64,000 nt of DNA from Pelecanus crispus. Its lineage: Eukaryota; Chordata; Aves; Pelecaniformes; Pelecanidae. A model generated the notes under the pieces. The model saw nothing but the letters and a program-made list of their open reading frames with translations, did no database searches and had not been told where the DNA came from. Shown here one piece after another: positions 50,801 to 61,798 of the stretch. The stretch is taken from contig NC_134652.1 in assembly GCF_030463565.1 (NCBI RefSeq), positions 8,025,897 through 8,089,896 on the forward strand. The letters run 5' to 3'. Positions within the stretch are counted from its first letter, which is position 1. Each line of letters starts with the position of its first letter. A program made the position numbers and the translations under genes.

Positions 50801-53800
50801 TACAATGATCATGTAACTAATACGAATAGCTAAAGATAAGTAAAAGGCTTTTGCTCCTTAAGAAAATATGCTTTCCATGCAGCATAATTTAGGAGTCTGA
50901 TTCCCATTCATTATGTTGTCAGAGTAAATGGTTCAGGCACTAAAATGTTTAAATCAGTTATAGGAAAGATTTTTTAAACATTGTTTTAATCTCTAGGCAT
51001 TTAGAAGCTAAATATTTAAGCAGCCACTAGACCTAATGTTTGAATTTTTAACTACCATTAAACTTCAAAAGACAAAATTACAAGCTCCAGTCATAAACTA
51101 GAGCCTGTGATACATCCTAAACTCACCTCCACTGTGTTGAAGTTTCTACAAATAATCAGCACACAATCTAAGTATTTAACTACCTCATAAAAAGTAGGTG
51201 TTACAAAAAAAAAGTTTCATGTAGTTCTAATGAAATGTATTTAAATAGGGAAAATAACAAGAAAGTATAAAATAATATGCTTGTTAGGATTATGAAATAA
51301 TCATCCAAAACACTCCACAGAATCAGCATTATAGTATGTCTGTCTCCATTATTAGTTTATTCTATTTTTATTTCTCATCATTTTTCTCCCCCCAGCAACA
51401 TGGAAATAAGGAAGAATTCTCATCTCAGATAAGCTAAGATTTAAATCCAATCTAATAAAACCCCAGAAATTCAAACAAACTTTACTCTTCAGTAAAAATG
51501 GCCATGTACAGAGAAAGTTGCAATAAAATAATGGGTATGATTTAATCTGGTAGAAAATACTGATACAAAGCAACTGTTAAGGCAGCTAGTTGAATTCCCA
51601 GATGAGTGAAATGGGGGACACAACTAATTTCTGTGCTAGGCTGAAGAAGTCTGTTCTACCTATAGTGGGGTAGGGGCAATGTAGAAGTTGGGTGGCTTGC
51701 TTGGTCAGAGGCACCTGCAAGATCCTACTGCAGCTGATTTTGAATCTGTGCTGGTGTGATTTACTTCCCTTTTACTAGTTCCTAACTTTCTTGAAGGTGA
51801 TTGGAGTGAATGAAAGTTTATTAGCTGCAAGAGACAAACTCTGGAGCTTCTGTTAAAAATCGTTATGGGACCTGGGACATCACCTTGAGGCACATGAGAC
51901 TCCACAGTGGTGGAGCAGGGGGCTTCTTGCTCTGTCTGGATAAGTGGAAGAGGTAGAAAATGACTTGATTCCTTGAGATGATGAAGAACACAGGAGGAGG
52001 AAGGTAGATGAGCTCTTTTCAGTGAGCAGAAAGAGGAGTAGTCAAACCAGTTTGTGTAGGTTGGAAGGTATGTCCAGTAAGGAGATGTTAGACTCAGATA
52101 AAACACCTGGGAGTTACACACAGTGTTAATGACAATGAGCCAAAGAAACGCAGTTTGACTTTAGTTCTCAGGGTGAGTTGGCAGAAAGTCCATTTGTTAG
52201 AAAAGAATCATCTTTTTACTTGTAAACTGAGCAAATTTCGTTTGGGCGTAATTGAGAAACAGTAAGTATAGAATCCCACAATGCCCTTTTTTTTTTACAA
52301 TCACTGTTCATAGAAAACTGCACTCAAAAAAAGCTAAAAGAATTTTTTTTCCCAAGCTGTGGGCATAGTTTTTTCATGCTTCCATAGCAAAAGTTCCCTG
52401 CCAATTTATCAAGCTGCAGGGAAAAAACAGAGATGGGACTATAACAAGCATTATCACTATGAACTGTGACTGTAACATGGCAAAAAAAAGGACATTATTT
52501 TTTATAATTGCTTAGACCAATGATTTCAGAGTGCTCTTAGGAAGTCAAGAAGATGGCTTCTTGAGGGAGGCTCATGGATGCTTGTACAGGTGTGGACTGT
52601 GGTCCTAGAGGGGTGTTTTCTGTAAGCTATTACTAGTAATCAAGTGAGATGGTGACTTTAGGAGTGTATTATTGTGACGAAATTTAAATTCAAAAATAAA
52701 CACTGTCATGAATGTCAATACATTAAACATGCAACTTCCCCAACTGTATGCATTCATAATTTTACAGTGTTTTCTTTTGAGGTATTGGTTGGTGCTTGGA
52801 CAGTGAATTATGTGTACGGGGGTGAGAGCCTGCATCTGCTCACGCTCACCTCGGCTGGAAGCGCTGGCAGGAAACGCTGTGGGGCTCAGCGAGGCCGTGG
52901 AGCTCCCACCTTACTTAGCAGACAATCTGATTTAAAAAATACTATATGCAGTCTCAGCACCTGTTTCTTCCTTGAAGCAGTATATTTTCCACATATCTCT
53001 TGAAAATATGAGTAAGAGTTTTCATGGTGTTTGGGTTTTTATTGGTGAATATTTTGTTTAATAGTTTTTCGTTTTTTGGAAGTATAATCTAATTGCTTCA
53101 TGTGAAATACACAGATGTGCTCTTTTGTAATTGCAGTTACAATGTCCGCAATGTTACGGAAATGACTGCAGGTTTTTTAGCTTAAAAAAAAAAAAAGTCT
53201 GTATTGCCAGGGATTTATATTTCTAATTTTCAAAAACAATTTTTTCTAGTCAGAACTGCTGCTTTTCTTTTAAGCTGCTATGAAAAAGAGTCCCCGAACT
53301 TATTTCACAGAAACTAGGAAGTCATTCAAGGCAATGAAAGATCTTGCCTTTTTTAACCTTTCAGAAAGTCACTCAGTTGAGCAGTCAGGCCGTATTATTC
53401 TATATCTTGTCTAACATGAGGAAACAGTCCCAAAAGAAAGATATCCCAAATTAACGCCACACTTCGTTAAATAGAGACATTCTTGGTTTTCACCAAGCTA
53501 ATTCGATCCAGTTCAGTTAACTCATTTTTTTTGTACTCAGATCACAAAAGGCAGTCATGAATTGCAGCAGCAAGTTCATCATGTGTTTGACACATCAGTG
53601 TGAAACTAAAAGGCGGGCTGTGAGGGAGGGTTCCTGCCTTTAACTTTTGAGACAATACCCCATGAAAGAGGCCCCTCATTCAAAACTGGTCTCCAGCAAA
53701 CTAGGCAGGCTGCTGCGGATCCCTGTTACAAACAGGTATAATGGGATTTAGTCAGAACTTGATTCGTCAGACACCTCTTGATTTCTAGTTGTGACTGTTT

Positions 53801-56800
53801 GTGTAATCCAATCTTTATCTAATATCCTCAGTCCGGCAGATGGTTCGTGAGACTTCTGTATGAGCAAAAGACTGCCAACGTTGGAAGTGAAAAATAATGT
53901 GCAGAATAAGAACTTTTAATGTAAAAGAAATTTGTAATTTAAACATTTTTTTTACAGAAAAAAATCAGGTTTTACGTTTTACATGATTTACGTTTGTAAA
54001 TTATGTCCCTTCCACTTTTACACCATTAAATGTATGGCTTATAAATTCAGATAACAGGGTGATGAACAGTCACAAAATACATTTTCCTTACTTAAGCTAC
54101 CTTTAAAATGAAAAAAAATTTTTTGTAACTTGCTGCCTTATTCTCAGTCAACAAACGTCACCCTTGACAGCCAGTATGTGCAATCTAACTAAATAGTAGA
54201 TTGTGTGATGTGAAAGAATAATGTTTGCTATGATGCTACTAAGAAAATAGTATTTGTGAGCCATGTCCAAATTCTGAACACGTTTTCAGAGAGTTAGTTT
54301 TCTCTCCAAACCTGCTGTAGCAAGTATCTAAGAACATAGCAGCACTGATGGTTGAAGATATTTGCTAATAATTACATCAACCCGAGAAACCAGTGGAGCA
54401 TTTCTTAGGCCTGACGCGTTGCCAATGGCTGCTTTTATCGATACCAACTGCACTTTGGCAGTTGAGGAAGAAAAAAATCTCAACACAACATCATCACGAA
54501 ATAGCTTTGCTTTCTGGATATGTGGGATAATCACTAGGTTTGTAAAATAATAGATTATTTACTCAATTTTAAGTACGAAACAAATGTTGCTGACAGAAGA
54601 TTGCTTTTCAGCTCTGACTTAAGCTGGTCATCTCACTGGAATTTCTAAAGGACCTTTCTCCTCTAGCAGCTGCTGTGGAAGCTGGGAATACATGTTAGTC
54701 TTCAGGGTTTTGTTGTTGTTTTTTAACAGTCTCATCCCAGGGACCAGTTTCCAGAATATGTCATTTAAAGTATCTCTTTTTGCTTAGAAGCTCAAGGTAA
54801 GTCTAGAGATGAGAGAAGAGCTAATGAAGCCCAATCTGTAATATCCTTTCTTGCATTTCTTTCTTACTCAAATTTTATGACAAAAAGAATACGGAAAATA
54901 CAAAAACTTGTGAACAAAGAATATATTAAAATTTCCATTAACTTTGAATATTTTGCTACTTTTCCTAAGTTCAACAAATCAAGAAAATAATCATATTAAA
55001 TATTTTATAGCTATATACTTAATTCAGTAGTGTCTTCTAGTAGATGTTTTGGTCAGATGAGTATGCTCTGCTAATATTTGGGGGTTTGTTTTTTTCCCGC
55101 AGTTTTAATATGAATCCTTCTGGCATTGAGGACCTCAGGAAAACAACGGTGAGTTATGAAGTGTTATGGAAAGCCATCGGTAAATGCCAACTAAATCTGT
55201 GCTTGACACTATATAAGCTATTATTCTTGTTTAACCTCTTATAAGGAAATGTTGGGGGGGGGGGGGTGTTTTTCTTTTGACATATCCAGAAAATCTGATT
55301 AGAAAATTACAGGCTTAATATAAATTTAGAAATAAGGAATAGTTGTACACTCAATATGCAGTGTACTTCTGGTATGATGATGTAGAGAAGAAGGGAAAAA
55401 TTATCAGATCTTTGCACAGAAAGTAAAAAGAAAACTGTTGCTTTGGAGTATTTCAGATGACTTTAGAGAAGTGATAGTCAGGTGAGGAACTCTGCATTAG
55501 ACAGTGATGTGTTAGTTGACCTAACAGGAGGTTCCTATCGCTGTAGTCAGAGAATTGAGGACAGTCTTCAGGTGGTCAGTCAAAATGGAAGTAATGAACT
55601 GATACAAGACAGGGTTAATAACACAAATAATAACTGAACAGCCTCCCATAAAACACTAAAAACAGAAATACTAGCAGTTATTATTCAAAATACTCTTTTG
55701 ATGCTAAAAGTGCCTAGAATAAATTGTGTACTAAGAAAAGACCAAAAAAATCCACAGATTTCCTATGCACTGTCTTTGTTTGAAGGAAAATGGGGTTATA
55801 CTAGAATTTGTTCTATGAATAGATGAAATCTTTAACGGTGGGTTTGTTTTCAATCTTTAAAATATATAGAAAACAATTTTCACAAGCAAATATGACTTTG
55901 TACTGTTTGTTTTTTGCTGGTTTATGTAAATGACTTGTAATAGCATTTGATGTTACTGTAAATGCCCAAGTTGCTATAATGTAAGTAACTGGTGGGAGAT
56001 GTCAGAGTATATGAAGGCTGCTTGATCAGATAGTAAACTGAATTCTACCAGGCGGTTACTTAATCTCTGACAAAAAGCGACATCAAAAAAATTGACATAA
56101 CTTAGCAGCTATTGTCTGTAAAGTAAGCATAATTACAGTTTCTATGTGCTTGCAAATGTACTACCACAAATCATGTAATTTATTGCTGGTAAAAGCATCG
56201 GTTTAATTCTTTTAAGACATAAGATGTGAATTGTTTTATTTAAAGGATTTAAAGGTGATAAAAGAAATCCTTGATGATTTTTCTTTTGGAATACCAGCTA
56301 TCCTAAATGTCAGTTGTCGGATTATGAGGTGGTGCTCATTTAATACAAAATACAAATTAGGAGCAGAAGAAACTATATCTCAACTGTAGTTTTGAATGAA
56401 ACCATTTGAATTTTTTTTTTTAAATAGTCAAGATTGCTTTCTGAGGTGTTTGAAGTAATTTATTATTAGGTTCTGCAATAATAGCCCTCACCAAGTTGTT
56501 ATATTTCTTCCTTGTGCATCACATTTAGTAATTATGTTTGTATGTCTTCTACTCTGGTGCCAACACCTGTCTCTGAAAGCAGTGTTTAAATGGGAGCAGT
56601 AGCCAGTTGAAGGGGCAGCGTGAGCTCTTTAAGGCCTAATTAAGAATTGAAAGGAAGATGAAGTAAGTAGGACAAAAGATGTGAAAGTAGCTTAGATGAT
56701 ATTCCCAGAGCAGAATTCCTCATTAGAACAATAAAGAGATGATCAGAGATTGCCAGCTCTTCATTTTATCTAACTGCATTTCCTCTGGCTGTCAGTGTGT

Positions 56801-59152
56801 ACCCCAATAGTATTTAGTAGCTGAGACAATTGTTCTTTGCATAGCTTGTTATTTAGAATCCTTTTTTTCTTAATAATTCATTATAAGATTAAAGTTTTGT
56901 ATTAAAATTGTAGTATCTGTTTTTGTGAAGATACAGTTGTTCCTTATCCATTTAAGTATCACTTATTTGGTCAAACTGAACATTTAAAATCTTCATAGCT
57001 TTAACAGTATTTATTTCTAAGTACTAACGTCCTTTAACTAGAATTTTCTTGTGTTTTCTTTGTGTTTTCGTGTAGTTAATGTGATAGGTTATTCCCCCCA
57101 AAGATCTGTATGGAGCACGTGTATGACAAAACGTTTTTAAAGCATATGCATTACACACAATTTTGCAGTAAACTTTATATAGTAATTCAAGGCATCATTG
57201 CATTTTAATTCCTGTTCCTTGGCCAAATCAGAGTATTAGGCAAACCCTATACTTTAGACGTGGAAGTGTTAACGGTGTCTCTTCCAATGTGTACAAAAAT
57301 TTAGTACCATAAATAGAAAATATTACTTCCTTCTTGTATAAGAAAATGTGCTAAAAATATAATGATCACAAAGTGAAGTTATTTTTTCTTCCGTACTTGT
57401 TGGAAAACAATTACTAGCCAATTTATAAGTTTCATCAAGTTAGCCATTTTAATAAAGTGGGAGTTATTGATCACTTACAATCTTGTAACTTGGTAAGTTT
57501 AAAATACTGAATACATGTACATAAATGTGACATTGAATATCTCAAATATAGTGAGAAACCCTTTAAAAGCATATACTTTCAAGAGCTACTATTAGATTAT
57601 AATTGATGGAGAGAGGCTGATTGATCTGTCATACTTCAGCCTATTTGCAGTGCACCACCACTTTTAATTAGGTTTATTTGAAAACTTTGGCCACCTGCGT
57701 ATTTTAATGATTTGACATATGCCAATGTGCAAATATGGAGCTGTATGGAAAGAAAAGGAATGGAGCATGGAAAAGGAATAAATACGACTTTATTATGTGG
57801 TGTGCTTCCTAGCTGTGCAAGCTTTATAATTTTTAATGACAAATTTCTACTATAAACAAAAGCTATCTTGTGGTGTTCTGCCCTGTTAGAGGTGCAGGAT
57901 TTGAGAGGTTAGATTATTTTACTTAATTAGAGGTTCCATATCTTTTAAATGTCTCCATTTCTGAATCAGATAACACTTACTGCTTAGCATGTCTAACAGT
58001 GCTAATACTTTTATAAAACCAACTCTCACAATTTTTAATCTGTTATACATTTCCAAATTTTTCGTAATCTGGTTACTTAAGGTCACAGCTAATTCTTTTT
58101 GGCACAGAATAAGACATTCAAGTTTACAGTATTTTGGATCACGTGTTGCCCTTTGTTAAGGGGACTAATTTGTCCATCTCTGCTAATACCTGCACTTACT
58201 GAGTCGTCAGAAGTCATTACAGAAACAAGCCTGTTTTCCCTACTGCTTAATTCTGGGCCCCTCCTGCTTTAAAGCAAGCTAGCAGGCCAGCAAGATCTTT
58301 TAGTAGTACATATTTCTGTCCTGAGCGCTCTGGTGCAAATAAGATGCAGCCTTTTAACTTCACCTGAAAGTTAAAATTGAAAGCTTTATTATATGGCTCA
58401 GAGGCCAAGGCCTGGAGAACCACTGCTAACTAAAAATAGCATATGAAAGACAGATGAGCGCTGATGTCATTTAGAGCTAAGTAAATGTTTTGCTATGATA
58501 TGCTCAAAAGCCAAGAGCTCAGGAAAGTTTCAGTAGGACTTGAATTCTCAGGGCTTTTTTTCTTGGTCTTCTGTAATTAAGGTTACCACATAGTTGGTTT
58601 CCCAAAGTGGACCTGCTAACTGTTCTTGTGGTTGCTGCTCGTATGGTCATTAACTGTGTATACATCTCACTGAGAACAATATTTTTTTCTGAGATGACAG
58701 TGTGGGCAACTTACTTCAAACTTGGCAACCTACCTCCAGTGGTCTGCTCCAGTGGGGGTATTGGAGGGAAAAACTCTGGAGCAAATGGAGGTATGTTGTC
58801 TAAGAGACGTTGCTTCTGTCAAGAGGTGCACATGAGAAACATATGAAAAGCAATAACCCATCAATTTGTTCAGAACCCTGAACTATATAATAAAATCTGG
58901 TGGTTTTTTTTAACTTACCTGTAGGATGGAAATCCTTTCGACGCCACTGCAGGATATCGTAACCTTACTTACGAAGAGGTTTTGCAGGAGCTGGTGAAAC
59001 ATAAAGAGCAACTTAAGAAGAAGGACACCCATATTCGTGAACTCGAGGATTACATTGATAATCTTCTTGTACGAGTAATGGAAGAAACACCTAGTATTCT
59101 CAGAGTGCCATATGAACCTTCTCGAAAAGCTGGCAAATTTTCCAAAAGCTAA
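29521..59152 (+). CDS. RAB11FIP2: Rab11 family-interacting protein 2 (complete five-exon CDS)
   Basis: Joined exons 29521-29873, 41231-41673, 42366-42828, 55103-55148 and 58925-59152 give 1533 nt (510 aa plus TAA), close to the 512 aa of the human protein as I remember it. Seen: a C2 domain at about residues 13-142; a Ser/Lys-rich linker; NDPF at 299-302; NPF at 321-323, 404-406 and 438-440; a C-terminal Rab-binding helix at about 450-490 with YID at 478-480. Known for the family: class I FIPs bind GTP-Rab11 through the dimeric C-terminal coiled coil, bind phosphatidic acid and phosphoinositides through C2, recruit EHD/Reps1 proteins through NPF motifs, and couple recycling endosomes to myosin Vb. 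Ser227 in LSSAHSMSDL matches the reported MARK2 site. All introns are GT-AG with phases 2, 1, 2 and 0. No frameshift or missing key residue was found. The identification is very secure. Confidence 0.97.
30415..30465. repeat. Possible ancient amniote repeat fragment
   Basis: TTAGGCCGTGATCCTGCAGG, CTGCTCTGTACAGCAGGCC and CTCAACAGAG parallel elements beginning AGGCCCTGATCCTGCAAACTGCTCCATGCAGGCAGACCCC. Only one arm is visible. Confidence 0.4.
30568..30596 (+). repeat. A-rich tract
   Basis: About eighteen A, GG, then nine A in intron 1. No retrogene or SINE body that I recognise lies upstream of it. Confidence 0.85.
32220..32440. repeat. Probable ancient amniote repeat (TTAGG-rich palindromic type)
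   Basis: CTTAGGAGATAGGAGCCACT, GAAAGTCCAGTTTTCC, TTTAGGTGCTTAGAAACC, TTAAGCATTTAGATG and TTTTTGAAAAGTTATC recall the family with CTTAGGAGCCTAAGTCCCATTGAAAATCAATGGG and GCCTTTGAAAATC. It is diverged, and edges are approximate. Confidence 0.45.
36806..36924. repeat. Cluster of short tandem and inverted repeats
   Basis: ATTACAATGTA is repeated with an 11-bp period from 36808. Then TTTTTCTTACCCAT occurs at 36848 and again at 36872 (24-bp period). Then comes a perfect 8-bp hairpin, CTGCTCAC (36901-36908) with GTGAGCAG (36917-36924). Confidence 0.8.
38515..38575. repeat. Possible ancient amniote repeat fragment
   Basis: AATTCCACTGAAGTCCAGAG, GAATTTTGCTGGAGTAAAG and the following GATTAAATTC resemble CCATTGACTTCAATGGGAGTTTTGCCTGAGTAAGG elements. 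It is short and diverged. Confidence 0.4.
41231..41673 (+). CDS. RAB11FIP2: RAB11FIP2 coding exon 2 (end of C2, linker, MARK2 site)
   Basis: The acceptor is a pyrimidine-rich tract ending CCTTTAAG, and the first base completes codon 118 (Glu), giving EWFHLESRQGKR. The exon finishes the last C2 strand (EIKVNIQF, about 135-142). It then enters a basic, Ser-rich linker with SMFDLSMKDKTKSPF and the LSSAHSMSDL motif, whose Ser227 corresponds to the MARK2/Par1b phosphosite reported in mammals. Human studies place myosin Vb tail binding in the region of about 129-356, which begins here. The donor GTAAGT at 41674 leaves phase 1. This donor, rather than the GT at 41671, keeps the frame into exon 3. 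Confidence 0.95.
41674..42365 (+). other. RAB11FIP2 intron 2 (692 bp)
   Basis: GTAAGT to TTTGCAG, phase 1. It is a short AT-rich intron with a run of T near 41790. No repeat or other feature was recognised. Confidence 0.93.
42366..42828 (+). CDS. RAB11FIP2: RAB11FIP2 coding exon 3 (linker with DPF and NPF motifs)
   Basis: The acceptor is TTGTTTGCAG, and the exon encodes residues 266-419 plus two bases of codon 420. It starts GSLKSPHRRTLSVDTSK and contains NDPF (299-302), SLPQKFATLPR, NPF at 321-323, a Lys/Glu-rich charged stretch (about 344-354), VSLFERVTGKKDS (355-367) and NPF at 404-406. NPF tripeptides are the known ligands of EH domains (EHD1, EHD3, Reps1), and DPF can bind the AP-2 appendage. 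The two-residue difference from the human length appears to fall just before NDPF, judged from memory of the human protein. The donor is GTAGGT at 42829. Confidence 0.95.
43611..43650. repeat. TA/CA microsatellite
   Basis: TATATATACACACACGCACA followed by further CA-rich repeat with interruptions, in intron 3. It is preceded by an A17 run at about 43534-43550. Confidence 0.9.
46050..46160 (+). repeat. MIR-like (CORE-SINE family) remnant
   Basis: TGGCTTTGGCTAAATCACTT, CTCCCTGCTCCTGATCTGTA and AAATGGCGATGATATT parallel the MIR/L3 pattern of CTTGGGCAAGTCACTT, CTCAGTTTCC and CATCTGTAAAATGGGGATAA. GTTACCTCTTACAAATGCC continues the alignment. It is an old, diverged insertion in intron 3. Confidence 0.6.
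46809..46907. repeat. Three-copy 33-bp diverged tandem repeat
   Basis: Three consecutive 33-bp units start at 46809, 46842 and 46875. Each opens with T(T/A)ATTAACA(A/G)G or a close variant and ends in GGG (GACGGG, TTTGGG, ACAGGG). The middles are diverged but purine-rich. Confidence 0.75.
47014..47070. repeat. TA/CA imperfect inverted repeat
   Basis: A left block of alternating TA then CA (ACACACA at 47032-47038) faces TGTGTGT at 47047-47053, followed by TA-rich sequence. Together they can form an imperfect hairpin. Confidence 0.7.
55103..55148 (+). CDS. RAB11FIP2: RAB11FIP2 coding exon 4 (46-nt short exon)
   Basis: A strong pyrimidine tract ending TTTTTTTCCCGCAG precedes a 46-nt exon that completes codon 420 (Ser) and adds FNMNPSGIEDLRKTT (421-435). 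The donor GTGAGT at 55149 is in phase 0. The peptide aligns with the mammalian SFHMSPTSNEDLRKIP segment that joins the NPF-containing linker to the C-terminal module. The exon is needed to keep the frame, because phase 2 from exon 3 becomes phase 0 for exon 5. A 13-base G run lies about 105 nt downstream of the donor (55254-55266). Confidence 0.93.
55254..55266 (+). repeat. G13 homopolymer downstream of exon 4
   Basis: Thirteen consecutive G lie about 105 nt after the exon 4 donor. G runs near donors can act as intronic splicing enhancers, but a plain homopolymer may simply be unstable DNA. Confidence 0.85.
58701..58790 (+). other. Candidate alternative cassette exon in intron 4
   Basis: Upstream is a branch-like CTCAC, a T-rich tract and an AG at 58699-58700; downstream is GTATGT at 58791. 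The 90 nt between are locally GC-richer than the surroundings, divisible by three, and open in the phase-0 frame that exons 4 and 5 share. The predicted 30-residue insert begins CGQLTSNLATYLQ and ends KTLEQME. It would sit between residues 435 and 436, just before the third NPF. A nested acceptor at 58739 would give a 51-nt version, also frame-preserving. At least one other frame is open too, so coding evidence is only suggestive. Confidence 0.35.
58925..59152 (+). CDS. RAB11FIP2: RAB11FIP2 coding exon 5 (third NPF, Rab11-binding domain, stop)
   Basis: The acceptor is AACTTACCTGTAG, and the exon encodes residues 436-510 and TAA at 59150-59152. It begins DGNPFDATAGY, the third NPF at 438-440. 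It then forms a heptad-like helix, VLQELVKHKEQLKKKDTHI, leading into RELEDYIDNLLVRVMEE. YID at 478-480 is the conserved Rab11/Rab25 contact of the FIP Rab-binding domain, and Ile479 corresponds to the Ile whose substitution abolishes Rab11 binding in mammalian FIP2. The tail ends TPSILRVPYEPSRKAGKFSKS. This is the most conserved part of the protein. Confidence 0.97.
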   Translation, partial: DGNPFDATAGYRNLTYEEVLQELVKHKEQLKKKDTHIRELEDYIDNLLVRVMEETPSILRVPYEPSRKAGKFSKS

Positions 59153-60330
59153 GATAGTGATACTTGCTGGTACTTTCTGCTGAATACATTAGTGGAAGGA
59201 AATCACACTTTAACATTTTGACTTCTCTTCGTTCCTTTTCCTCTAAGAAATTCCAGGAATCAGGGGAGGACGGGACTGTGGTGTGGGGTTTTTTTCGTTT
59301 GTTTTTTACTCCAAACACTAGCAGGGACTGCCAGAAGTAATGTTCTGTTAGATTACCTAAAAACCTATTTTTTTTTGTTTTGAAAACACATTTAGGTACA
59401 GAATACTTAGAGTTAATAATACACATTAAGTATGTCCATGCAGTTTATGTAATAGCTAAGTGTTCACCATGTGGCAGTTTCAACTGGGAAGCCTGTGCTG
59501 TTATGAATGTCTCCTTGAATGATTATTGGTATTATGCAAATATATCAATTCTGATATTACAGCATGCCATCAAGACCACTGTTTTCAGGCCAGTTTAGTA
59601 TGCTTTACTAAACCTAAATGTGGTTTGTTGCAATGGAATGTAGTTTGTTCTACACATATTAGAGGAAAACAGTGATGCACAGTCTTTGCAGAGTAAATGC
59701 TGAATTCTATACAATGTGCTTTTTTTATAACAATGTAAAAAATATCATGCCATTTCAGTAATGGCACATGCTGGAATCAGTTATTTTACACTTAAATGCT
59801 GAATTTTGTGTATAATGATTGAACTTTGGTAGTGAGCTCATGACATAAGGTTGTTTTGAGGATCTTTTTGTATGAAGCTATTGCATGCCTTTTTATATGT
59901 TAAAGTACTTTAAACAGTGTTAATAGAGTTGGAGGTAGGACTGGAGAAAAGTATGGAATAGAGACGAATACTTTGTTCAGTCAAAGTCTACTACAGTGAA
60001 AATGTAGGAGAAATGAACAGACTGACTTAAATAGACATGATGATTCAAAAAATATAGGACTGACTCAATTTAAGGTTGAGTTTTACATGATAGATATCTG
60101 TCTTCAGTTTTTAAATCTTATGACAATGAAGTATATGCCTTTAGAAATAGGCTATGTTGCTTAAACACAGAGTATTTAGGCTTTTCATTAAAAAAAAAAT
60201 CTGTATTCCTTGTAAGAACTTCTAAAAGTAAGTTTTCATTGAGGCAGATGAAAGAAGAATGTAGTAAATGTCTTCCTGATCATTTAATAATTGTTTGTAA
60301 AATGACATATGAAGAAGGTATTTGTTATTC

Positions 60331-60336
60331 AATAAA
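60331..60336 (+). promoter_or_regulatory. RAB11FIP2: Proximal polyadenylation signal (AATAAA)
   Basis: A canonical hexamer lies about 1.18 kb after the stop codon. It could produce a short-3'-UTR isoform. A weaker ATTAAA lies upstream at 60187-60192. Confidence 0.35.
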
Positions 60337-61792
60337 TTGGCAAAATACAGTGATGAACATATAATGGGAAAATACTGTAGGAGAAGAACCCTCACAATAT
60401 TAACATAAATAGATTTTAATTTTAATTTCCTCCATAAGAATCTTGGTTGGATTGTCTGTTGCTGTGAAACAGTAAGATGACATTAAAAAAAAGTAGAGAA
60501 TATTTTAGATTTGGGTTTAAGAAAACTGACTGTCTCCTCCTCCTCCTCTTTTTCTACACCTAAGCTGTTTTTTTTCTTATAGCATCATGTAATGACTGTT
60601 GCTGAGGAGGAAAAAAAGCTTGAAATTAAATTCCATTTTTTTGTTGTTTTAGAAGATCTGAATATGTTTTCATTTTTAAAACTGCAAAAATTAGTAGTAT
60701 CTTGAATAATTGTGATCTAGAAAAGTTGAAGTTCTACTATCTGAATGCTTTTGACGATGCTAGTATTGTATGACAGCACAGAATTATTCTTGTCAGAAAA
60801 AAATACTTATTTGTACAGTTGTTCTCAGATTTCATTTGCTTATTTTTGGCTTTTTCTTCTCTTCTTCTTTCTTTCTTCGCTTTATTTTGTTCTTCTTTTT
60901 TTAGCAACTACCTCCCATCCCCCTAGCACTACGTCCCTAAAATAGATGCAGTTTGAGTGTTCCCAACCCACCGTTGGGATCTGTTAGCATAGATCATTGT
61001 GCCTGGATGGAGCCTGAGTGATTCAAGCCCTACCTAATTGTGGTGCTCGGCATTGAGACGTTGGTAGCACAGAAACGGGCCCACTTCACCAGGTAGTCTC
61101 TGTTTTGACAACCTAAGGATTTATCAAGTTTGGTACCTCATAAACCACGTGAATGTTCTTTTGACCCACTTAAGATCTAAATGACTGTAAATTTGTTGTA
61201 ATATATTTGAAGTGCCAAAGGTTATGTACTAAGTTATGGTACGTTTACTGTTGGAAGTTAGGTTTTGCACTCAATTAGATTTTAATTCCCTAATTACACC
61301 AAGATGTATTTCAGTTACTCAGTATTTCCATAAAAGTTCTTAAACATTTTCAAATGTTTGGCCGAAGCAAGTGGTTTTCTCATATTGTTAATGGGGAAGT
61401 GTTGTGCAATTGTTTTGAATTCCACAGTCATTTTCAGACTAACTGGTATGAGGCCATCTGTGGTATCTACAGCGATTAAATCATACACGCCAATGGGGTT
61501 TAACAAGTAAACTAACCAGAGAATATGCTCCATTGACTTTTCACTTGCAAGCCAACTTATAATTATTAAAATGAAACTCTACTATATTTAGCACCTCTGA
61601 AATCACTTCTTTTAGAATGTAAATGTAGAATATCAAACTGCATAATTGACTAAAAGCAGATCGTTTGACATATTTGCATACCAAGAACGATAAGCAGATT
61701 AAAGGTAGCGAAAAGATCAATTTTTGTGCATTAGTGAAGAAATTTAGTGAAGCTTTGAATGTGCTATCTGGTCTTTATCTGATGTGTAAGTG

Positions 61793-61798
61793 AATAAA
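61793..61798 (+). promoter_or_regulatory. RAB11FIP2: Intermediate polyadenylation signal (AATAAA)
   Basis: A canonical hexamer about 2.6 kb after the stop is followed by T-rich sequence (CTTTTGTTTC). It may be an alternative cleavage site. Use is not provable from sequence. Confidence 0.35.

Larger units (their letters stand above)
42829..55102 (+). other. RAB11FIP2 intron 3 (about 12.3 kb)
   Basis: GTAGGT to CCCGCAG, phase 2. It is AT-rich and mostly unique-looking. Recognised content is a TA/CA microsatellite at 43611-43650, a MIR-like SINE remnant at about 46050-46160, a three-copy 33-bp tandem repeat at 46809-46907 and a TA/CA imperfect hairpin near 47014-47070. Locally GC-richer patches at about 45230-45540 and 52790-52920 have no product I can name. 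Confidence 0.9.
55149..58924 (+). other. RAB11FIP2 intron 4 (about 3.8 kb)
   Basis: GTGAGT to CCTGTAG, phase 0. It contains a G13 run at 55254-55266 and a possible in-frame cassette exon at 58701-58790, listed separately. The rest is AT-rich with nothing recognised. Confidence 0.9.

Noticed and set aside
51705..52121. 138-codon minus-strand frame in intron 3
   Set aside because: No recognisable domain or start context, and no flanking retroelement hallmarks; taken as a chance frame.
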